A DNA stretch of 64,000 nt, from contig NZ_CABPSJ010000004.1 of NCBI RefSeq assembly GCF_902459745.1, positions 620,001 through 684,000 on the forward strand. Direction: 5' to 3'. The stretch comes from Pandoraea communis. Lineage in GTDB: Bacteria > Pseudomonadota > Gammaproteobacteria > Burkholderiales > Burkholderiaceae. Position 1 is the stretch's first letter, and each line of letters starts with the position of its first letter. The notes beneath the pieces were generated by a model. It saw only the letters and a list, made by a program, of their open reading frames with translations, made no database searches and was not told where the DNA came from. Both the position numbers and the translations under genes were made by a program. Positions 1 through 10,264 of the stretch are shown here, piece by piece.

Positions 1-1
1 C

Positions 2-1522
2 CGCGGGCTGGCGCAGTATTCGGCTAACTACATGCTCTCGTGGGTGTCGAACCGCGTGCTGCTCGATCTGCGCGTGCGAATGTTCGAGCGTTTGCTGCAT
101 GCGCCGGCTGCCTTTTACCAGCGCGAGACGACCAGCACGCTCATCAACGCCCTCGTCTACGAAGTCAATCAGGTGCTCGGCGTGCTCACCACGGTGCTCA
201 TCACGCTCGTGCGCGATTCGCTGACCGTTGTCGGCCTGCTGGGCTATTTGTTCTACCTGAATTGGCGCCTCACGCTCGTCGTGGCGGTGATTCTGCCGTT
301 CATCGGCTGGCTCGTCGGCAAGATCAATCGGCGTCTGCGCCGCCTGAACCGCGAGCAGCAGACGCTGACCAACGCGCTGTCGTACGTGGTCGAGGAAGCC
401 GTGGGCGGCTACAAGGTGGTGAAGATCCACAACGGCGAAGCGTATGAAAAGTCGCGCTTCGACAAGATGACCAGCACGCTGCGCGGCTACGCCATGCGGG
501 TGACCGTCTCGGGTGGCCTGGCGCAGCCGGTCACGCAGGCTCTGGCCTCTCTGGCACTGGCCATTGTCATCACGGTGGCGATGATCGAGTCGTCCTCGGG
601 CGAGATGACCGTCGGCGGCTTCACGGCATTCGTCACGGCATTGTTGCTCGTCGTCTCCCCGCTCAAGCATCTGATGGACGTCAATCAGCCGTTGCAGCGC
701 GGCGTGACGGCTGCCGAGCTGATTTTCGAAGTCATGGACGTCGAAGTCGAGCCGCTTGGCGGCGAGCGCAGGCTCGAGCGCGCCAAGGGACGCGTGACGT
801 TCGATCAGGTGAGCTTCAATTACGGCGCCAGCGAGCGTCCGACACTCGACCGGATCTCGCTCGATGTCGCGCCCGGCGAGATGGTGGCGCTGGTGGGGCC
901 GTCCGGCAGCGGCAAGACGACGCTGGTCAATCTGGTGCCGCGGTTCTTCGACCCGACCGGCGGGCGGATTCTGCTCGACGATATTGCGTTGACCGACCTG
1001 CGACTGGCCGATTTGCGTCGCCAGATCGCGTTCGTGAGTCAGGACGTCGTGCTCTTCAACGACACCGTTGCGGCGAACGTGGCCTACGGTCAGGAGATCG
1101 ATGCCGAACGCGTGCAGGCGGCATTGCGCGCGGCCAATCTGGCCGAAGCGGTGGCGGCCATGCCCGAGGGTGTCGAAACGCTGGTGGGCGACAACGGCAT
1201 GCGCCTGTCGGGCGGTCAGCGTCAGCGTCTGGCCATCGCGCGGGCGATCTACAAAGACGCGCCGATCCTGATTCTCGACGAAGCGACATCGGCACTCGAT
1301 TCGGAGTCGGAGCGTTATGTGCAGGCTGCGCTGGAAGTGTTGATGGAGGGGCGTACCACGCTGGTGATCGCGCACCGCCTCTCGACCATCGAGCGCGCGG
1401 ATCGCATTGTCGTGCTCGAGCACGGCCGTATCGTGGAGCAGGGCTCGCACCAGGCACTGGTGGCGCATAATGGCCTTTACGCGCATCTGCACCGCATTCA
1501 ATACACGCAGCAGGAAGCCTGA
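2..1522 (+). CDS. msbA: Lipid A export ABC transporter MsbA (5' end outside window)
   Basis: Inner-membrane ABC half-transporter that flips lipid A-core across the membrane. The open frame runs in from the window edge, so about 80 N-terminal residues are missing; the first visible ATG (32) is internal. About 506 residues are visible: the rest of the transmembrane domain (hydrophobic stretches around nt 190-330 and 540-680), then the nucleotide-binding domain with Walker [10 protein letters not shown] (nt ~896-922), signature [14 protein letters not shown] (~1206), Walker [13 protein letters not shown] (~1264) and the H-loop VIAHRLSTI (~1363). The match to MsbA rather than a generic exporter rests on the overall sequence pattern and on the LPS-sugar genes that follow. 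Confidence 0.9.
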   Translation, partial: RGLAQYSANYMLSWVSNRVLLDLRVRMFERLLHAPAAFYQRETTSTLINALVYEVNQVLGVLTTVLITLVRDSLTVVGLLGYLFYLNWRLTLVVAVILPFIGWLVGKINRRLRRLNREQQTLTNALSYVVEEAVGGYKVVKIHNGEAYEKSRFDKMTSTLRGYAMRVTVSGGLAQPVTQALASLALAIVITVAMIESSSGEMTVGGFTAFVTALLLVVSPLKHLMDVNQPLQRGVTAAELIFEVMDVEVEPLGGERRLERAKGRVTFDQVSFNYGASERPTLDRISLDVAPGEMVALVGPSGSGKTTLVNLVPRFFDPTGGRILLDDIALTDLRLADLRRQIAFVSQDVVLFNDTVAANVAYGQEIDAERVQAALRAANLAEAVAAMPEGVETLVGDNGMRLSGGQRQRLAIARAIYKDAPILILDEATSALDSESERYVQAALEVLMEGRTTLVIAHRLSTIERADRIVVLEHGRIVEQGSHQALVAHNGLYAHLHRIQYTQQEA

Positions 1523-1587
1523 CGTCGCGTCGCATTGCGAACGTCGGACCTTATTCGCCCTTATTCGCCCGATTTGAGGAGATCACG

Positions 1588-2169
1588 ATGAGCCAGCCGC
1601 CGATCAGTCGTTTCCCTGTGCCCGATCTCGCCGCGCTGCCGGCCGATATCCGGGCGCGTATCGACGAAGTGCAGGAAAAGGCGGGCTTCATCCCGAACGT
1701 GTTCCTCACATTGGCGCATCGCCCCGACGAGTTTCGCGCGTTTTTCGCCTATCACGATGCGCTGATGCTCAAAGACGGCAATCTGAGCAAAGGCGAACGC
1801 GAAATGATCGTGGTCGCCACGAGCGCCGTGAATCAGTGTCTTTACTGCGTGGTCGCCCATGGTGCGCTGGTGCGCATCTATGAAAAGCAGCCGCTGCTGG
1901 CCGATCAGGTGGCCGTCAACTATCTCAAGGCGGACCTCACGCCGCGTCAGAAAGCGATTCTCGCGTTCGCGATGAAGGTTTGCGAGCGCTCCCACGAGGT
2001 GGGCGACGACGATTACGCAACGCTGCGCGAACACGGTCTCGACGACGAGGATATTTGGGACATTGCCGCGATCACCGCTTTTTTCGGCATGTCCAACCGC
2101 ATCGCAAATGCGATTTCGATGCGGCCCAACGACGAATTCTTCTTGATGGGACGCGTGCCGCGCAAATGA
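1588..2169 (+). CDS. Carboxymuconolactone decarboxylase/AhpD-family peroxidase-related protein
   Basis: A 193-residue alpha-helical protein of the AhpD/CMD superfamily. The family redox motif E-x-n-CxxC-x3-H is visible as NQCLYCVVAHGAL near residues 88-100. That pattern belongs to peroxidase-related AhpD-like proteins rather than true decarboxylases. A clear Shine-Dalgarno (GAGGAG, about 1576) fixes the ATG. It lies 65 bp after msbA, and a perfect 10-bp tandem duplication (ttattcgccc twice, 1551-1570) sits in that gap. The substrate is unknown; a role in peroxide defence is only an inference from the family. Confidence 0.82.
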   Translation: MSQPPISRFPVPDLAALPADIRARIDEVQEKAGFIPNVFLTLAHRPDEFRAFFAYHDALMLKDGNLSKGEREMIVVATSAVNQCLYCVVAHGALVRIYEKQPLLADQVAVNYLKADLTPRQKAILAFAMKVCERSHEVGDDDYATLREHGLDDEDIWDIAAITAFFGMSNRIANAISMRPNDEFFLMGRVPRK

Positions 2170-2201
2170 GGCCGCGCCTGTAATCCTTTATCTGCAAACC
2201 C

Positions 2202-3266
2202 ATGATTTTTGTGACAGGTGGCGCCGGATTCATCGGTGCAAATTTCGTTCTGGACTGGCTCGCGCAGCATGACGAGCCGGTACTGACTATCGACAAGCTC
2301 ACGTATGCGGGCAATCTGGCCAATCTTGCCAGTCTCGAGCACGACCCGCGACATCGCTTTGCCCAAGTGGACATCTGCGATCGCGCGGCCCTCGATCGCT
2401 TGTATGCGGAGCACCGTCCACGCGCCGTGCTGCACTTCGCGGCGGAGAGTCATGTCGATCGCTCGATCCATGGTCCCGCAGACTTTGTGCAGACGAATAT
2501 CGTCGGCACGTTCACGATGCTCGAAGCGGCCCGTGCTTATTGGGGAACGCTCGATGGCGAAGCTCACGATGCCTTTCGCTTCCTGCACGTCTCGACGGAC
2601 GAAGTCTACGGCTCGCTGAGCCCGGCCGATCCGGCGTTCACGGAGACCACCCCTTACGCGCCCAACAGCCCGTACTCGGCGTCGAAAGCGGGCTCCGATC
2701 ATCTCGTACGCGCCTACCACCACACGTACGGCTTGCCGACACTGACGACCAACTGCTCGAACAACTACGGCCCGTACCAATTTCCCGAAAAGCTCATTCC
2801 GCTGGTGATCGCGAATGCACTGGCCGGCAAGCCGCTGCCGATCTATGGCGATGGCAGCAACGTGCGCGACTGGTTGTACGTTGGCGACCACTGTTCCGCG
2901 ATTCGCGAAGTGCTCGCCAGGGGCGCTTTGGGCGAGGTGTACAACGTCGGCGGGTGGAATGAGCAGAACAACCTGTCCGTGGTGAAGCATCTGTGTATGC
3001 TGCTCGACGAACTGTCGCCGCGTAACGATGGCAAGTCGTATGCCGATCAGATCACGTTTGTCACCGACCGTCCCGGGCACGATCGGCGCTATGCTATCGA
3101 CGCGCGCAAGCTTGAGCGCGAACTGGGCTGGCGTCCCGCCGAGACGTTCGAGACCGGCATGCGCAAGACGGTGCAGTGGTATCTCGCCAACGGCGAGTGG
3201 GTGCGCCAGGTGCAGTCGGGCGAGTACCAGCGCTGGATCGAAACGCACTATCAAAAGAACGACTGA
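2202..3266 (+). CDS. rfbB: dTDP-glucose 4,6-dehydratase
   Basis: Second step of dTDP-L-rhamnose synthesis: dTDP-glucose to dTDP-4-keto-6-deoxyglucose, NAD-dependent, cytoplasmic. It has 354 residues, the normal size. The Rossmann motif TGGAGFIG is at residues 5-12, the family signature [12 protein letters not shown] at about 82-93, the catalytic STDEVYG segment near 133, and the SDR Tyr/Lys pair in YSASKAGSD near 161. It starts an rfbB-rfbA-rfbC unit with 7 bp to rfbA. Identification is secure. Confidence 0.96.
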   Translation: MIFVTGGAGFIGANFVLDWLAQHDEPVLTIDKLTYAGNLANLASLEHDPRHRFAQVDICDRAALDRLYAEHRPRAVLHFAAESHVDRSIHGPADFVQTNIVGTFTMLEAARAYWGTLDGEAHDAFRFLHVSTDEVYGSLSPADPAFTETTPYAPNSPYSASKAGSDHLVRAYHHTYGLPTLTTNCSNNYGPYQFPEKLIPLVIANALAGKPLPIYGDGSNVRDWLYVGDHCSAIREVLARGALGEVYNVGGWNEQNNLSVVKHLCMLLDELSPRNDGKSYADQITFVTDRPGHDRRYAIDARKLERELGWRPAETFETGMRKTVQWYLANGEWVRQVQSGEYQRWIETHYQKND

Positions 3267-3273
3267 GGCACGC

Positions 3274-4161
3274 ATGAGTACCAAGCGTAAGGGCATCATT
3301 CTCGCCGGCGGCTCCGGCACGCGACTGTATCCGGCGACACTCGCCGTCTCCAAGCAGTTGCTGCCGGTGTACGACAAGCCGATGATCTATTACCCGCTGA
3401 CCACGCTGATGCTGGCAGGTATCCGGGACATTCTGATCATCTCGACACCGCAGGACACGCCGCGTTTCGAGCAATTGCTTGGCGATGGCAGTCAATGGGG
3501 CCTGAGCCTGCAATACGCCGTGCAGCCGTCACCCGACGGTCTGGCGCAAGCGTTCCTGATTGGAGCGGATTTCCTCGGCAACGATCGCTGCGCGCTCGTG
3601 CTGGGCGACAACCTGTTCTACGGTCACGACTTCGCGGCATTGTTGGGGGCCGCGAGCGCGCAGACCGATGGGGCGACAGTCTTTGCCTATCCGGTCAACG
3701 ATCCTGAGCGCTACGGTGTGGTGACGTTCGACGACTCGGGCCGTGCCATCGAGCTGATCGAGAAGCCCACGGCACCGAAGTCCCGATATGCCGTGACCGG
3801 CCTCTACTTCTGCGACAACGACGTGGTCGAGATTGCGCGTTCGATCAAACCGTCGGCACGTGGCGAACTGGAAATTACCGACGTCAACAATGAGTATCTG
3901 AAGCGCGGCAAGCTTAACGTGCAGATCATGGGGCGCGGTTACGCATGGCTCGATACCGGAACGCATGAGTCGATGCTCGAAGCGAGTACCTTCATCCAGA
4001 CGATCGAGAGCCGTCAGGGTCTGAAGGTGGCGTGTCCCGAGGAAATCGCATACCGGTGCGGCTGGATCGATGCCGCCGCTATCGAGGCGCTGGCGCAACC
4101 TCTTGCCAAAACAGGGTACGGTCAGTATCTGTTGGCGATGCTGCGCGAACGCGTATTCTGA
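3274..4161 (+). CDS. rfbA: Glucose-1-phosphate thymidylyltransferase
   Basis: First step of the dTDP-rhamnose pathway: dTTP + glucose-1-phosphate to dTDP-glucose + PPi. It has 295 residues, as usual for RfbA. The nucleotidyltransferase loop GGSGTRL is at residues 12-18; [11 protein letters not shown] and the EKPTAPKS segment are also family-typical. An in-frame extension to 3028 exists, but it overlaps rfbB throughout; the ATG at 3274 just after the rfbB stop is the natural start. The gene is followed 26 bp later by rfbC. Confidence 0.96.
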   Translation: MSTKRKGIILAGGSGTRLYPATLAVSKQLLPVYDKPMIYYPLTTLMLAGIRDILIISTPQDTPRFEQLLGDGSQWGLSLQYAVQPSPDGLAQAFLIGADFLGNDRCALVLGDNLFYGHDFAALLGAASAQTDGATVFAYPVNDPERYGVVTFDDSGRAIELIEKPTAPKSRYAVTGLYFCDNDVVEIARSIKPSARGELEITDVNNEYLKRGKLNVQIMGRGYAWLDTGTHESMLEASTFIQTIESRQGLKVACPEEIAYRCGWIDAAAIEALAQPLAKTGYGQYLLAMLRERVF

Positions 4162-4187
4162 TCGACCCGACTACCGGCACCTCCGTC

Positions 4188-4736
4188 ATGCAATTGATTT
4201 CTACCGCTATCCCGGCCATCAAGGTCATCGAACCCAAAGTGTTCGGCGATTCGCGAGGCTACTTCTTCGAGAGCTTCAATCAGCGCAACTTCAACGATGC
4301 GCTGGGCGAGACGCTCACGTTCGTACAGGACAACCAGTCGCGTTCTGCTCGCGGCGTGCTGCGAGGTCTGCACTATCAGATCAAGCAACCGCAAGGCAAG
4401 CTTGTACGCGTGCTGCACGGCGAAATCTACGATGTCGCGGTCGATATTCGTGAAGGCTCGCCGACATTCGGCAAGTGGGTTACGGAAGTGCTGAGCGCGG
4501 AGAACAAGAAGCAGTTGTGGATTCCGGCCGGCTTCGCGCATGGGTTCGTCGTGACCTCGGAGACGGCTGAAGTGCTGTACAAGACTACAGACTATTGGGC
4601 ACCGCAGTTCGAGCGCTGCATCCGCTGGGACGACCCCACGCTGGCTATTCCCTGGCCGCTGGACGGCATTACCCCCGTCGTCTCGGACAAGGATCGGCAA
4701 GGCATGTCGTTCTCGGACTACAAGCACGAAGACTAA
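4188..4736 (+). CDS. rfbC: dTDP-4-dehydrorhamnose 3,5-epimerase
   Basis: Third enzyme of dTDP-rhamnose synthesis; a cupin-fold epimerase of 182 residues. The catalytic His lies in RGVLRGLHYQ (residues 55-64) and the family block IPAGFAHGF is present. The start is set at the ATG preceding MQLISTAIP; a longer in-frame reading back to 4032 only overlaps rfbA. The usual fourth gene, rfbD (dTDP-4-dehydrorhamnose reductase), does not follow. The next gene is on the other strand. Confidence 0.95.
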   Translation: MQLISTAIPAIKVIEPKVFGDSRGYFFESFNQRNFNDALGETLTFVQDNQSRSARGVLRGLHYQIKQPQGKLVRVLHGEIYDVAVDIREGSPTFGKWVTEVLSAENKKQLWIPAGFAHGFVVTSETAEVLYKTTDYWAPQFERCIRWDDPTLAIPWPLDGITPVVSDKDRQGMSFSDYKHED

Positions 4737-4793
4737 TCTCGCGCACGGCGCGCGGCGCCGTGCGGATCGTCACCGGCCGCCGTGGCTTTGTCG

Positions 4794-6056
4794 TCACTCG
4801 ATGGCGGAACCGGCGGCCGTTGCATTTGCGCGCGCGGCCTCCCCCGACACTGCCGACGTCTCCCCCGTCGCTCGCAGCACCCGGACATATCGCAACGCAA
4901 AGCGTGCTGCGAGCGCATCGGCGACGGCTTGCGGTGCGGGCTCCATGCCGCCATCTCCTTCCACGGCCTGAGTGTCTGCGCATGCAGGTTCACGCAGACT
5001 TTCGACGATGACGTCGGCCTCCAACCCATTGTTCAGGTAGTGCAGATTGACCTCGTGCAGCGCTAGCCCATTGGCACGGCACAGCGCGTTTGCGGCGCCG
5101 ACGACCGCTGCGCGCGCAGGCCACTGCTGCAGCGCAGTGCCCTTGGTGTCGCTCTCCGGATCGACGTGCACCAGTACGTCGAGAATTTGCGGCTCGCGCA
5201 TAACGGCGGTGCGGGCCTGCTCGGCGATGTAGTGCCCCTCGGAGACCGATAGACGTGCGTCGACGAGGATGTGCACGTCGACGACGATCTCGTCGCCCAT
5301 GCGCCGTGTGCGCAGCATGTCGATGGCGTGCACGCCGGGAGTGGCCAGCAGGTGCTCGCGAATGGTGACGGTCGTGGCGTCGTCAACGCCGCGATCGATG
5401 AGGTCCTGCAACGCATTCCAGCCGAACTTCCACCCGGTGCGGCCGATCATCAGGCCCACGAGCGCGGCGGCCAGCGGATCGAGTATGCGATACCCTGCCA
5501 GGTTACCCAGAATGCCGCACGCCACGACGAGCGACGACAGTGCGTCGGAGCGCGCATGCCAGGCGTTGGCCACGAGCATGGCGGAGCGTGCGCGTTGGGC
5601 CGCACGCAGCATGTAGCGGAAGAGCCCTTCCTTGCTGACCAGAACGATCACGGCGACCACGAGCGCCACGATGTGGACTTCCGGAATCTCTTCCGGATGC
5701 AGCAGCCGCTCGATGCCGCGCCACAACATTCCCGCGCCAACCACGAGGAGAATGACGCCCAGAAACAGCGATGCCGCGTTTTCATAGCGGCTGTGACCGT
5801 AGGGGTGATCGGCATCCGGCGCGCGGGCACTGCTGCGGGCGGCAGCCAGCACGACGAAATCGGAAACGATGTCCGAGAGCGAGTGAATGCCGTCGGCAAT
5901 CAATGCCTGCGAGCGGGCAAAAATGCCGATGACGATCTGCGCCGCCGTGAGCACGATGTTGACCCAGATACTGACCCAGGTCGAATGGCGTGCGACGGCA
6001 TGTTTGTCCAGCGCCTCACTCGACGCCGCCAGATTGTCGTAGTTCGTGTAGGGCAT
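4794..6056 (-). CDS. Cation diffusion facilitator (CDF) metal efflux transporter, long C-terminus
   Basis: Inner-membrane divalent-cation/proton antiporter of 420 residues; typical CDFs are about 300. Membrane segments occupy roughly residues 28-210. The TM2 metal site is seen as IADGIHSLSD and the TM5 site as HARSDALSS (two HxxxD motifs, commonly Zn). HPYGHSRYE follows TM2. The cytoplasmic domain begins near 215, and about 100 further residues (from about 320) contain a second region resembling it (EVNLHYLNNGLEADVIV). The gene converges with rfbC. Whether the metal is Zn, Mn or Fe cannot be settled from sequence alone. Confidence 0.85.
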   Translation of the reverse strand: MPYTNYDNLAASSEALDKHAVARHSTWVSIWVNIVLTAAQIVIGIFARSQALIADGIHSLSDIVSDFVVLAAARSSARAPDADHPYGHSRYENAASLFLGVILLVVGAGMLWRGIERLLHPEEIPEVHIVALVVAVIVLVSKEGLFRYMLRAAQRARSAMLVANAWHARSDALSSLVVACGILGNLAGYRILDPLAAALVGLMIGRTGWKFGWNALQDLIDRGVDDATTVTIREHLLATPGVHAIDMLRTRRMGDEIVVDVHILVDARLSVSEGHYIAEQARTAVMREPQILDVLVHVDPESDTKGTALQQWPARAAVVGAANALCRANGLALHEVNLHYLNNGLEADVIVESLREPACADTQAVEGDGGMEPAPQAVADALAARFALRYVRVLRATGETSAVSGEAARANATAAGSAIE

Positions 6057-6084
6057 GAAGTGGGGCCCGCGTGTTAGGACGGCG

Positions 6085-7554
6085 TCACATCAGAATGATG
6101 TCGTACTGCTCTTGATGGAACGACGATTCGACCTGAAGTGAAATCGGCTTCCCGATGAAGTCGATCAGCATCGCGAGATGTTGCGACTCTTCTTCGAGGA
6201 ACAGATCGACGACTTCCAGCGAGGCGATCAGGCGGAACTCGCGCGGATTGAATTGGCGCGATTCGCGCAGAATCTCGCGCAGGATGTCGTAGCACAGCGT
6301 ACGTGGCGTCTTGACCTGTCCCTTGCCCTGACAGACGGCGCACGGCTCGCACAGCACGTGGGCGAGCGATTCGCGCGTGCGTTTGCGAGTCATCTCCACC
6401 AGCCCGAGCTGCGAAAAGCCGTTCACGGTGATGCGTGTCCGGTCGCGCGCGAGCGCCTTCTTCAGTTCGGCCAGCACCGAGTCACGGTGCTCGGCGCTTT
6501 CCATGTCGATGAAGTCGATGATGATGATCCCGCCCAGATTGCGCAGCCGCAACTGGCGAGCGATCATCAGCGCCGCCTCGAGGTTCGTTTTGAAGATCGT
6601 GTCGTCGAAATTGCGCGCACCGACATAGCCGCCGGTGTTCACGTCGATGGTCGTCATTGCTTCGGTCTGATCGATCATCAGATACCCGCCGGACTTCAGA
6701 TCGACGCGACGCGACAACGCTCGCTCGATTTCCGTCTCCACGTTGTACAGATCGAACAGCGGACGCTCGCCGGTGTAATGCGTGAGCTTGCCGAGCACCG
6801 CCGGCGTATACGTTGCGGCAAATTCGGCAAGCTTCTGGAACGTCTCGCGCGAATCGACGAGAATCTTGCCGGTCTCTTCGTGCACAAAGTCGCGCAGCAC
6901 ACGTTGCGCGAGATTCAAATCCTGATACAGCAGCGCGGGGGCGGGCAGGCGCGTGCTTTGCTCGCCGATGGTCTGCCGCGACTTTCGCAAATAGGCGATG
7001 TCGTTCGCCAACTCCGCATCGTCCGCATCCTCCGCAATGGTGCGCACGATGAAGCCGCCTTTCTCGTCGGCCGGCACGAGCGCCTGAATTCTGCTGCGCA
7101 ACGCCTCGCGTTCCGCTTCGCTCTCGATACGCTGCGAGATGCCGATATGCGGCTCTTGCGGCAGATAGACGAGTGTGCGCCCGGCAATGCTGATCTGCGT
7201 CGACAGACGTGCGCCCTTGGTGCCGATCGGGTCCTTGATGACTTGGACCATGAGCGTCTGCCCCTCGAAAACGGTCTTCTCGATGGGCGGCTGCGGGTGC
7301 GGCGTGGAGGTGTCGTTGTTCGTGCGCGGATGCCAGATATCGGCCACGTGCAGGAATGCCGCGCGCTCCAGTCCGATGTCGATGAAGGCCGATTGCATGC
7401 CCGGGAGCACGCGCACGACCTTGCCCAGATAGATGTTGCCGACCAGGCCGCGCGAGAGCGTGCGCTCGATGTGCAATTCCTGCACGGCACCGAGCTGCAT
7501 GAGCGCCACACGGGTTTCCTGTGGCGTGATGTTGACCAGAATGTCTTCGTTCAT
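6085..7554 (-). CDS. rng: Ribonuclease G
   Basis: Endoribonuclease of the RNase E/G family that matures 16S rRNA 5' ends and cuts mRNAs. It has 489 residues from the ATG at 7554 (MNEDILVNITPQETRVA, matching the family start); the in-frame extension to 7587 lacks support. An S1-like RNA-binding region lies near residues 35-120. The catalytic-domain landmarks are DVNTGGYVGARNF and the metal-binding IIIIDFIDMES. The Zn-link Cys pair is seen in CEPCAVCQGKG. It lies 42 bp downstream of maf, the arrangement usual in proteobacteria. Confidence 0.95.
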   Translation of the reverse strand: MNEDILVNITPQETRVALMQLGAVQELHIERTLSRGLVGNIYLGKVVRVLPGMQSAFIDIGLERAAFLHVADIWHPRTNNDTSTPHPQPPIEKTVFEGQTLMVQVIKDPIGTKGARLSTQISIAGRTLVYLPQEPHIGISQRIESEAEREALRSRIQALVPADEKGGFIVRTIAEDADDAELANDIAYLRKSRQTIGEQSTRLPAPALLYQDLNLAQRVLRDFVHEETGKILVDSRETFQKLAEFAATYTPAVLGKLTHYTGERPLFDLYNVETEIERALSRRVDLKSGGYLMIDQTEAMTTIDVNTGGYVGARNFDDTIFKTNLEAALMIARQLRLRNLGGIIIIDFIDMESAEHRDSVLAELKKALARDRTRITVNGFSQLGLVEMTRKRTRESLAHVLCEPCAVCQGKGQVKTPRTLCYDILREILRESRQFNPREFRLIASLEVVDLFLEEESQHLAMLIDFIGKPISLQVESSFHQEQYDIILM

Positions 7555-7596
7555 ATAGTGTCGACCAGACTCGAAATGCTTGGGCATCGGTACGCG

Positions 7597-8196
7597 TCAG
7601 AAGTCGACGCCCGCCTGACGCAATAGCGCGGCAGTCTCGCATAGCGGCAGCCCCATGATGCCTGAGTAGCTGCCATCGATGCGCATGACAAATTCAGCGG
7701 CCCTGCCCTGGATGCCGTAAGCGCCCGCTTTACCCCTCGGTTCTCCCGAATCGACGTAGCGCTCGATTTCCTCCCTGCGCAGCGGCCGGAACCAGACATG
7801 CGAGATGTTGACCGCCTGATGCATCTGCCCATCCGCGCACACGGCCACGGCCGTCAGCACGCGATGGCGGGTGCCCGACAGGCGGGCGAGCACGGCGCAC
7901 GCGTCGGCGTCGTCGAAGGGCTTGCCGAGGATGGTGCCGTCCAGACAGACGGTCGTGTCGGCAGCCAGAATGGGGGCGCCGGGCAGACCGGCGCGTGCCA
8001 GACGCGTGAGGGCCGCCTCGGCCTTGGCGCGGGTCACGCGCTGCACGTAATCGTCAGGCGGTTCTCCAGGCAGCACGGCTTCGAGCGCTTCGGCGTCTTC
8101 GTCGGCCCCTGGCAACAGCAGTTCGAAACGAACACCGAGCTGTTGCAGCAATTCCTGACGGCGGGGGCTTTGCGAAGCGAGATAGATGTACGGCAT
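7597..8196 (-). CDS. maf: Maf-family nucleoside triphosphate pyrophosphatase
   Basis: House-cleaning hydrolase of non-canonical or pyrimidine NTPs, 199 residues, the family size. Landmarks are [15 protein letters not shown] near the N-terminus, the active-site Asp in [15 protein letters not shown], and [15 protein letters not shown] near residue 150. The start is set at [13 protein letters not shown]; an extension to 8328 in the same frame is not family-like. Upstream lies a 190-bp gap holding a GC-rich inverted repeat (near 8317-8334) and a CATAAT hexamer that may be its promoter. Confidence 0.92.
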   Translation of the reverse strand: MPYIYLASQSPRRQELLQQLGVRFELLLPGADEDAEALEAVLPGEPPDDYVQRVTRAKAEAALTRLARAGLPGAPILAADTTVCLDGTILGKPFDDADACAVLARLSGTRHRVLTAVAVCADGQMHQAVNISHVWFRPLRREEIERYVDSGEPRGKAGAYGIQGRAAEFVMRIDGSYSGIMGLPLCETAALLRQAGVDF

Positions 8197-8388
8197 GGCG
8201 GCTTGGCTTGAATTCGTCCAGCCCGGCGCACGGCGTTGCAGGGATTTGCAGCGCGTGTACCGGGCCGCTGGGTGGGCTGGGCGAGGGAACGCCCTATTAT
8301 GCCGCCTTGCGTCCATGCCCGCCAGCACAGGCGGGGGGCGGGGCGAATCGGGCGGGCGCCGGGTGCGAGGTGCGCCGCAGTGCCGCGC

Positions 8389-9168
8389 TCAAGCGTCGGC
8401 GAGGAAGTCGGCGCCGATCAGGTCGATACGGTCGGTGCAGATGGCGTCCACACCCCACGCGGCCAACTCGCGCGCACGGGCCGGCTCGTTGACCGTGTAG
8501 ACGAGCATCTGCAAGCCTGCTGCCTTGATCTCGGAAACCTGCGGGCCGTCGAGATGCTTATGGCTCGCGTGCAGCGAGACGGTGCCGAGCTTGCGGGCAT
8601 CGTCGCGCCAATGTGCCGGTATGGCGTCGTACAGCATCCCGCGCGGCAATTCGGGCGCGGCAGCGGCGGCCGCCTCGAGGGCTTCGTACGAGAACGACGA
8701 AAGTAGCGGGGGCTGGGGATGCCCGGCCCACAGCGTCCGGACGGCCTCGGCAACGCGCTTGCCCGTCTCGACCTCGCGGCCCGGACACGGCTTGATCTCG
8801 ACGTTAGCGGCCAGCCCCAGCGCCAGACAGCGCTCGGCAACCTGAGCGAGGGTCGGCATCACCTGACCGATGAAGCGCTCGTCGAACCAACTGCCGGCGT
8901 CGAGCCTGGCGATCTCGTCGTAAGTCATCTGCGCGGCCGCACCATGACCGTTGCTCGTACGATCGACGGTGTCGTCGTGCAGCAAAAAGACGACGTTATC
9001 CGCCGAGAGCTTGGCGTCGAACTCGACCATGCGCAGGCCGAGCGAGGCACCCATCTCGAAGGCGGCCAACGTGTTCTCCGGCGCCAGCTTGCCGCCACCG
9101 CGATGCGAGACGATGCGCGGATAAGGCCAGTGGCGCCATAGATGGGCAGATGTGGAGGTATCGCTCAT
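8389..9168 (-). CDS. ugpQ: Glycerophosphodiester phosphodiesterase
   Basis: Hydrolyses glycerophosphodiesters to glycerol-3-phosphate and an alcohol, feeding the Ugp system. It has 259 residues, cytoplasmic (no signal peptide). The GDPD catalytic elements are visible: [13 protein letters not shown] near residues 19-31, EFDAKLSAD, and [11 protein letters not shown]. Its ATG overlaps the ugpC stop in an ATGA, so the two are translationally coupled; the longer frame to 9300 overlaps ugpC and is not used. It is the last gene of the ugpB-A-E-C-Q operon. Confidence 0.94.
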   Translation of the reverse strand: MSDTSTSAHLWRHWPYPRIVSHRGGGKLAPENTLAAFEMGASLGLRMVEFDAKLSADNVVFLLHDDTVDRTSNGHGAAAQMTYDEIARLDAGSWFDERFIGQVMPTLAQVAERCLALGLAANVEIKPCPGREVETGKRVAEAVRTLWAGHPQPPLLSSFSYEALEAAAAAAPELPRGMLYDAIPAHWRDDARKLGTVSLHASHKHLDGPQVSEIKAAGLQMLVYTVNEPARARELAAWGVDAICTDRIDLIGADFLADA

Positions 9169-10262
9169 GCTTCGACTCGCTTGCCGGACGCCCGATCGAA
9201 CAGGTGCAGCGTCTTCGCCGAGATGGCCAGCGGTACCACCGTGCCCGCTGCCGGGCGTATCTCGTGAGGCAGACGCACCGTGACGGGCTGATCGCCCCAA
9301 CGGCCATGCGCCAGATTGTCGGCACCCAGCAGCTCGAGCTGATCGACGAGGAGGCTGGTCTGTGCCGCGAAGGCGCCCAGGCCGTTATGTTGTTCGGCGG
9401 GCACCAGATGCTCGGGGCGCACGCCAAGCACCAGTTCGCGGTTGGCATACGCCATGCTGGTGGGCGGCAGACGCAGCGACGGGCCACCGCCGTCCACCTG
9501 GAACGTGCGGCCTTCCGAGTCGACACGTCCCTTGAGCAGGTTCATCGCGGGCGAGCCCATGAAGCTAGCGACGAACAGCGACGCGGGGCGCTCGTACACA
9601 TCGGTCGGCGTGCCGATCTGTTCGGCGTAGCCCTTGTTCATGACGACCACGCGATCGGCCAGCGTCATGGCTTCGACCTGATCGTGCGTGACGTACAGGC
9701 TCGTCGTCTTCAGGCGTGCATGCAGGCGCTGAATTTCCAGGCGCATCTGTACGCGCAGCTTGGCGTCGAGGTTGGAGAGCGGTTCGTCGAACAGGAATAC
9801 CGCCGGCTCGCGCACGATGGCACGGCCCATGGCCACGCGCTGACGCTGGCCGCCGGAGAGTTCGCGGGGCTTGCGTGCGAGCAGGGGTTCGAGTTCCAGA
9901 ATGCGCGCGGCGGTGAGCACGCGCTCGTTGATGGTCTTCTTGTCGATACCGCGAATCTTCAGGCCATACGACATGTTCTGACGCACATCCATGTGCGGAT
10001 AGAGCGCGTAGTTCTGGAAGACCATCGCAATGTTGCGATCCTTGGGTTCCAGTTGATTGACGACCTGCGAGCCGATCAGGATGCTGCCTTCGCTCACCGA
10101 CTCAAGGCCGGCCACCATGCGAAGCAGCGTCGACTTGCCGCAGCCCGACGGGCCGACGATGACCACGAATTCGCCATCCTGGATGTCGATGTCGACACCA
10201 TGCAGGATGTAGTTGGTCTGGTCGTAGGTTTTCTTGACGCTATGGAGTTTGAGATTTGCCAT
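9165..10262 (-). CDS. ugpC: sn-glycerol-3-phosphate ABC transporter ATP-binding protein
   Basis: ATPase of the UgpBAEC importer for glycerol-3-phosphate and glycerophosphodiesters. It has 365 residues: an N-terminal nucleotide-binding domain with Walker [10 protein letters not shown] (about 39-47), signature [15 protein letters not shown] (about 135) and Walker [13 protein letters not shown] (about 155), and then the C-terminal MalK-type TOBE region. It sits 2 bp after ugpE and overlaps ugpQ by 4 bp. MalK-type ATPases often serve several importers; the operon context is what assigns this one. Confidence 0.94.
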   Translation of the reverse strand: MANLKLHSVKKTYDQTNYILHGVDIDIQDGEFVVIVGPSGCGKSTLLRMVAGLESVSEGSILIGSQVVNQLEPKDRNIAMVFQNYALYPHMDVRQNMSYGLKIRGIDKKTINERVLTAARILELEPLLARKPRELSGGQRQRVAMGRAIVREPAVFLFDEPLSNLDAKLRVQMRLEIQRLHARLKTTSLYVTHDQVEAMTLADRVVVMNKGYAEQIGTPTDVYERPASLFVASFMGSPAMNLLKGRVDSEGRTFQVDGGGPSLRLPPTSMAYANRELVLGVRPEHLVPAEQHNGLGAFAAQTSLLVDQLELLGADNLAHGRWGDQPVTVRLPHEIRPAAGTVVPLAISAKTLHLFDRASGKRVEA

Positions 10263-10264
10263 GA

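Noticed and set aside
1551-1570. Tandem 10-bp duplication ttattcgccc
   Set aside because: Only two copies, not near a promoter element I can support; probably slippage, with no function inferred.
4743-4763. GCACGGC/GCCGTGC hairpin between rfbC and the CDF gene as terminator
   Set aside because: No T-run on either strand and a loop that is itself GC-rich; not distinguishable from background in this GC range.
6178-7626. Long open frame antisense to rng and similar long antisense frames opposite ugpC, ugpB, purD, msbA, alaC and the chemoreceptor
   Set aside because: They lie fully opposite well-identified genes, have no family resemblance or ribosome sites, and are expected in 63% GC DNA.
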